The translations under genes were made by a program, and so were the position numbers. 64,000 nucleotides of DNA. Origin: Salipiger pentaromativorans. Its GTDB lineage: Bacteria; Pseudomonadota; Alphaproteobacteria; Rhodobacterales; Rhodobacteraceae. Numbering within the stretch: position 1 is the stretch's first letter; each line of letters opens with the position of its first letter. The notes under the pieces were generated by a model, which saw only the letters and a program-made list of their open reading frames with translations, was not told the DNA's origin and ran no database searches. Shown in pieces: positions 62,843 through 64,000 of the stretch. The stretch covers positions 7,041 through 71,040 of the forward strand of contig NZ_JAMDHK010000007.1 of the NCBI RefSeq assembly GCF_024721115.1. The letters run 5' to 3'.

Positions 62843-64000
<1,158 letters not shown>

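Overview
The window looks like a chromosomal segment of a high-GC alphaproteobacterium of the Rhodobacterales/Roseobacter type. This rests on gene content rather than on any search: a 44-residue aa3-type oxidase subunit IV, ETF-ubiquinone oxidoreductase beside greA, a pyrB operon carrying a degenerate dihydroorotase, a Rhodobacterales-style mobA-mobB block, and very dense packing with many 4-base ATGA/GTGA/TTGA stop-start overlaps.

Left part (1-29.3 kb), mostly accessory. A fused two-domain oligopeptide-type ABC ATPase and an allophanate hydrolase (59-3557) are followed by a minus-strand, translationally coupled regulator-methyltransferase-restriction enzyme operon whose nuclease resembles the XamI family (3588-6453). 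From 6779 to 16608 lies a divergent Pel-like exopolysaccharide locus: a BcsS-like outer-membrane barrel, a GalE-type epimerase with a small gatekeeper residue, PelE, a PelD that stops after its membrane and coiled-coil part, a PelA-type deacetylase, a separate TPR-GH114 protein, PelG and PelF. No PelB barrel and no PelC are present. From 16727 to 29302 lies a five-gene minus-strand cassette I cannot match to a known system: an exo/endonuclease/phosphatase (EEP) protein with a complete motif set, two diverged paralogues with HNH-like zinc knuckles, a 2774-residue beta-repeat/fibronectin-like protein and a 251-residue partner, joined by gaps of 9 and 2 bases and then two 4-base overlaps.

Middle part (29.6-47.2 kb). 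A marR-hlyD-rbbA-yhhJ type ABC exporter operon with a candidate MarR operator is followed by about 600 bases with no supported gene, tRNA-Ser(GGA), ETF-QO, greA (UUG start), a membrane protein, molybdenum cofactor genes mobA/mobB coupled to a RNase H-like unknown, the AzlCD branched-chain amino acid exporter, a lipoprotein, oxidase subunit IV, an MBL hydrolase coupled to a long acyl-CoA dehydrogenase, and the tRNA t6A synthase Sua5.

Right part (47.2-64 kb), mostly housekeeping. An RND efflux pump with its adaptor, moaB, a secreted unknown, a family-4-like uracil-DNA glycosylase, the pyrB - three small proteins - pseudo-pyrC - plsY run, a split Ada response (AdaA plus Ogt), a DsbA-like isomerase, PRPP synthase, an H-type lectin-like protein, and atpC with the start of atpD (cut by the window edge). 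Function calls come from motifs read by eye; family assignments need a profile search to confirm.
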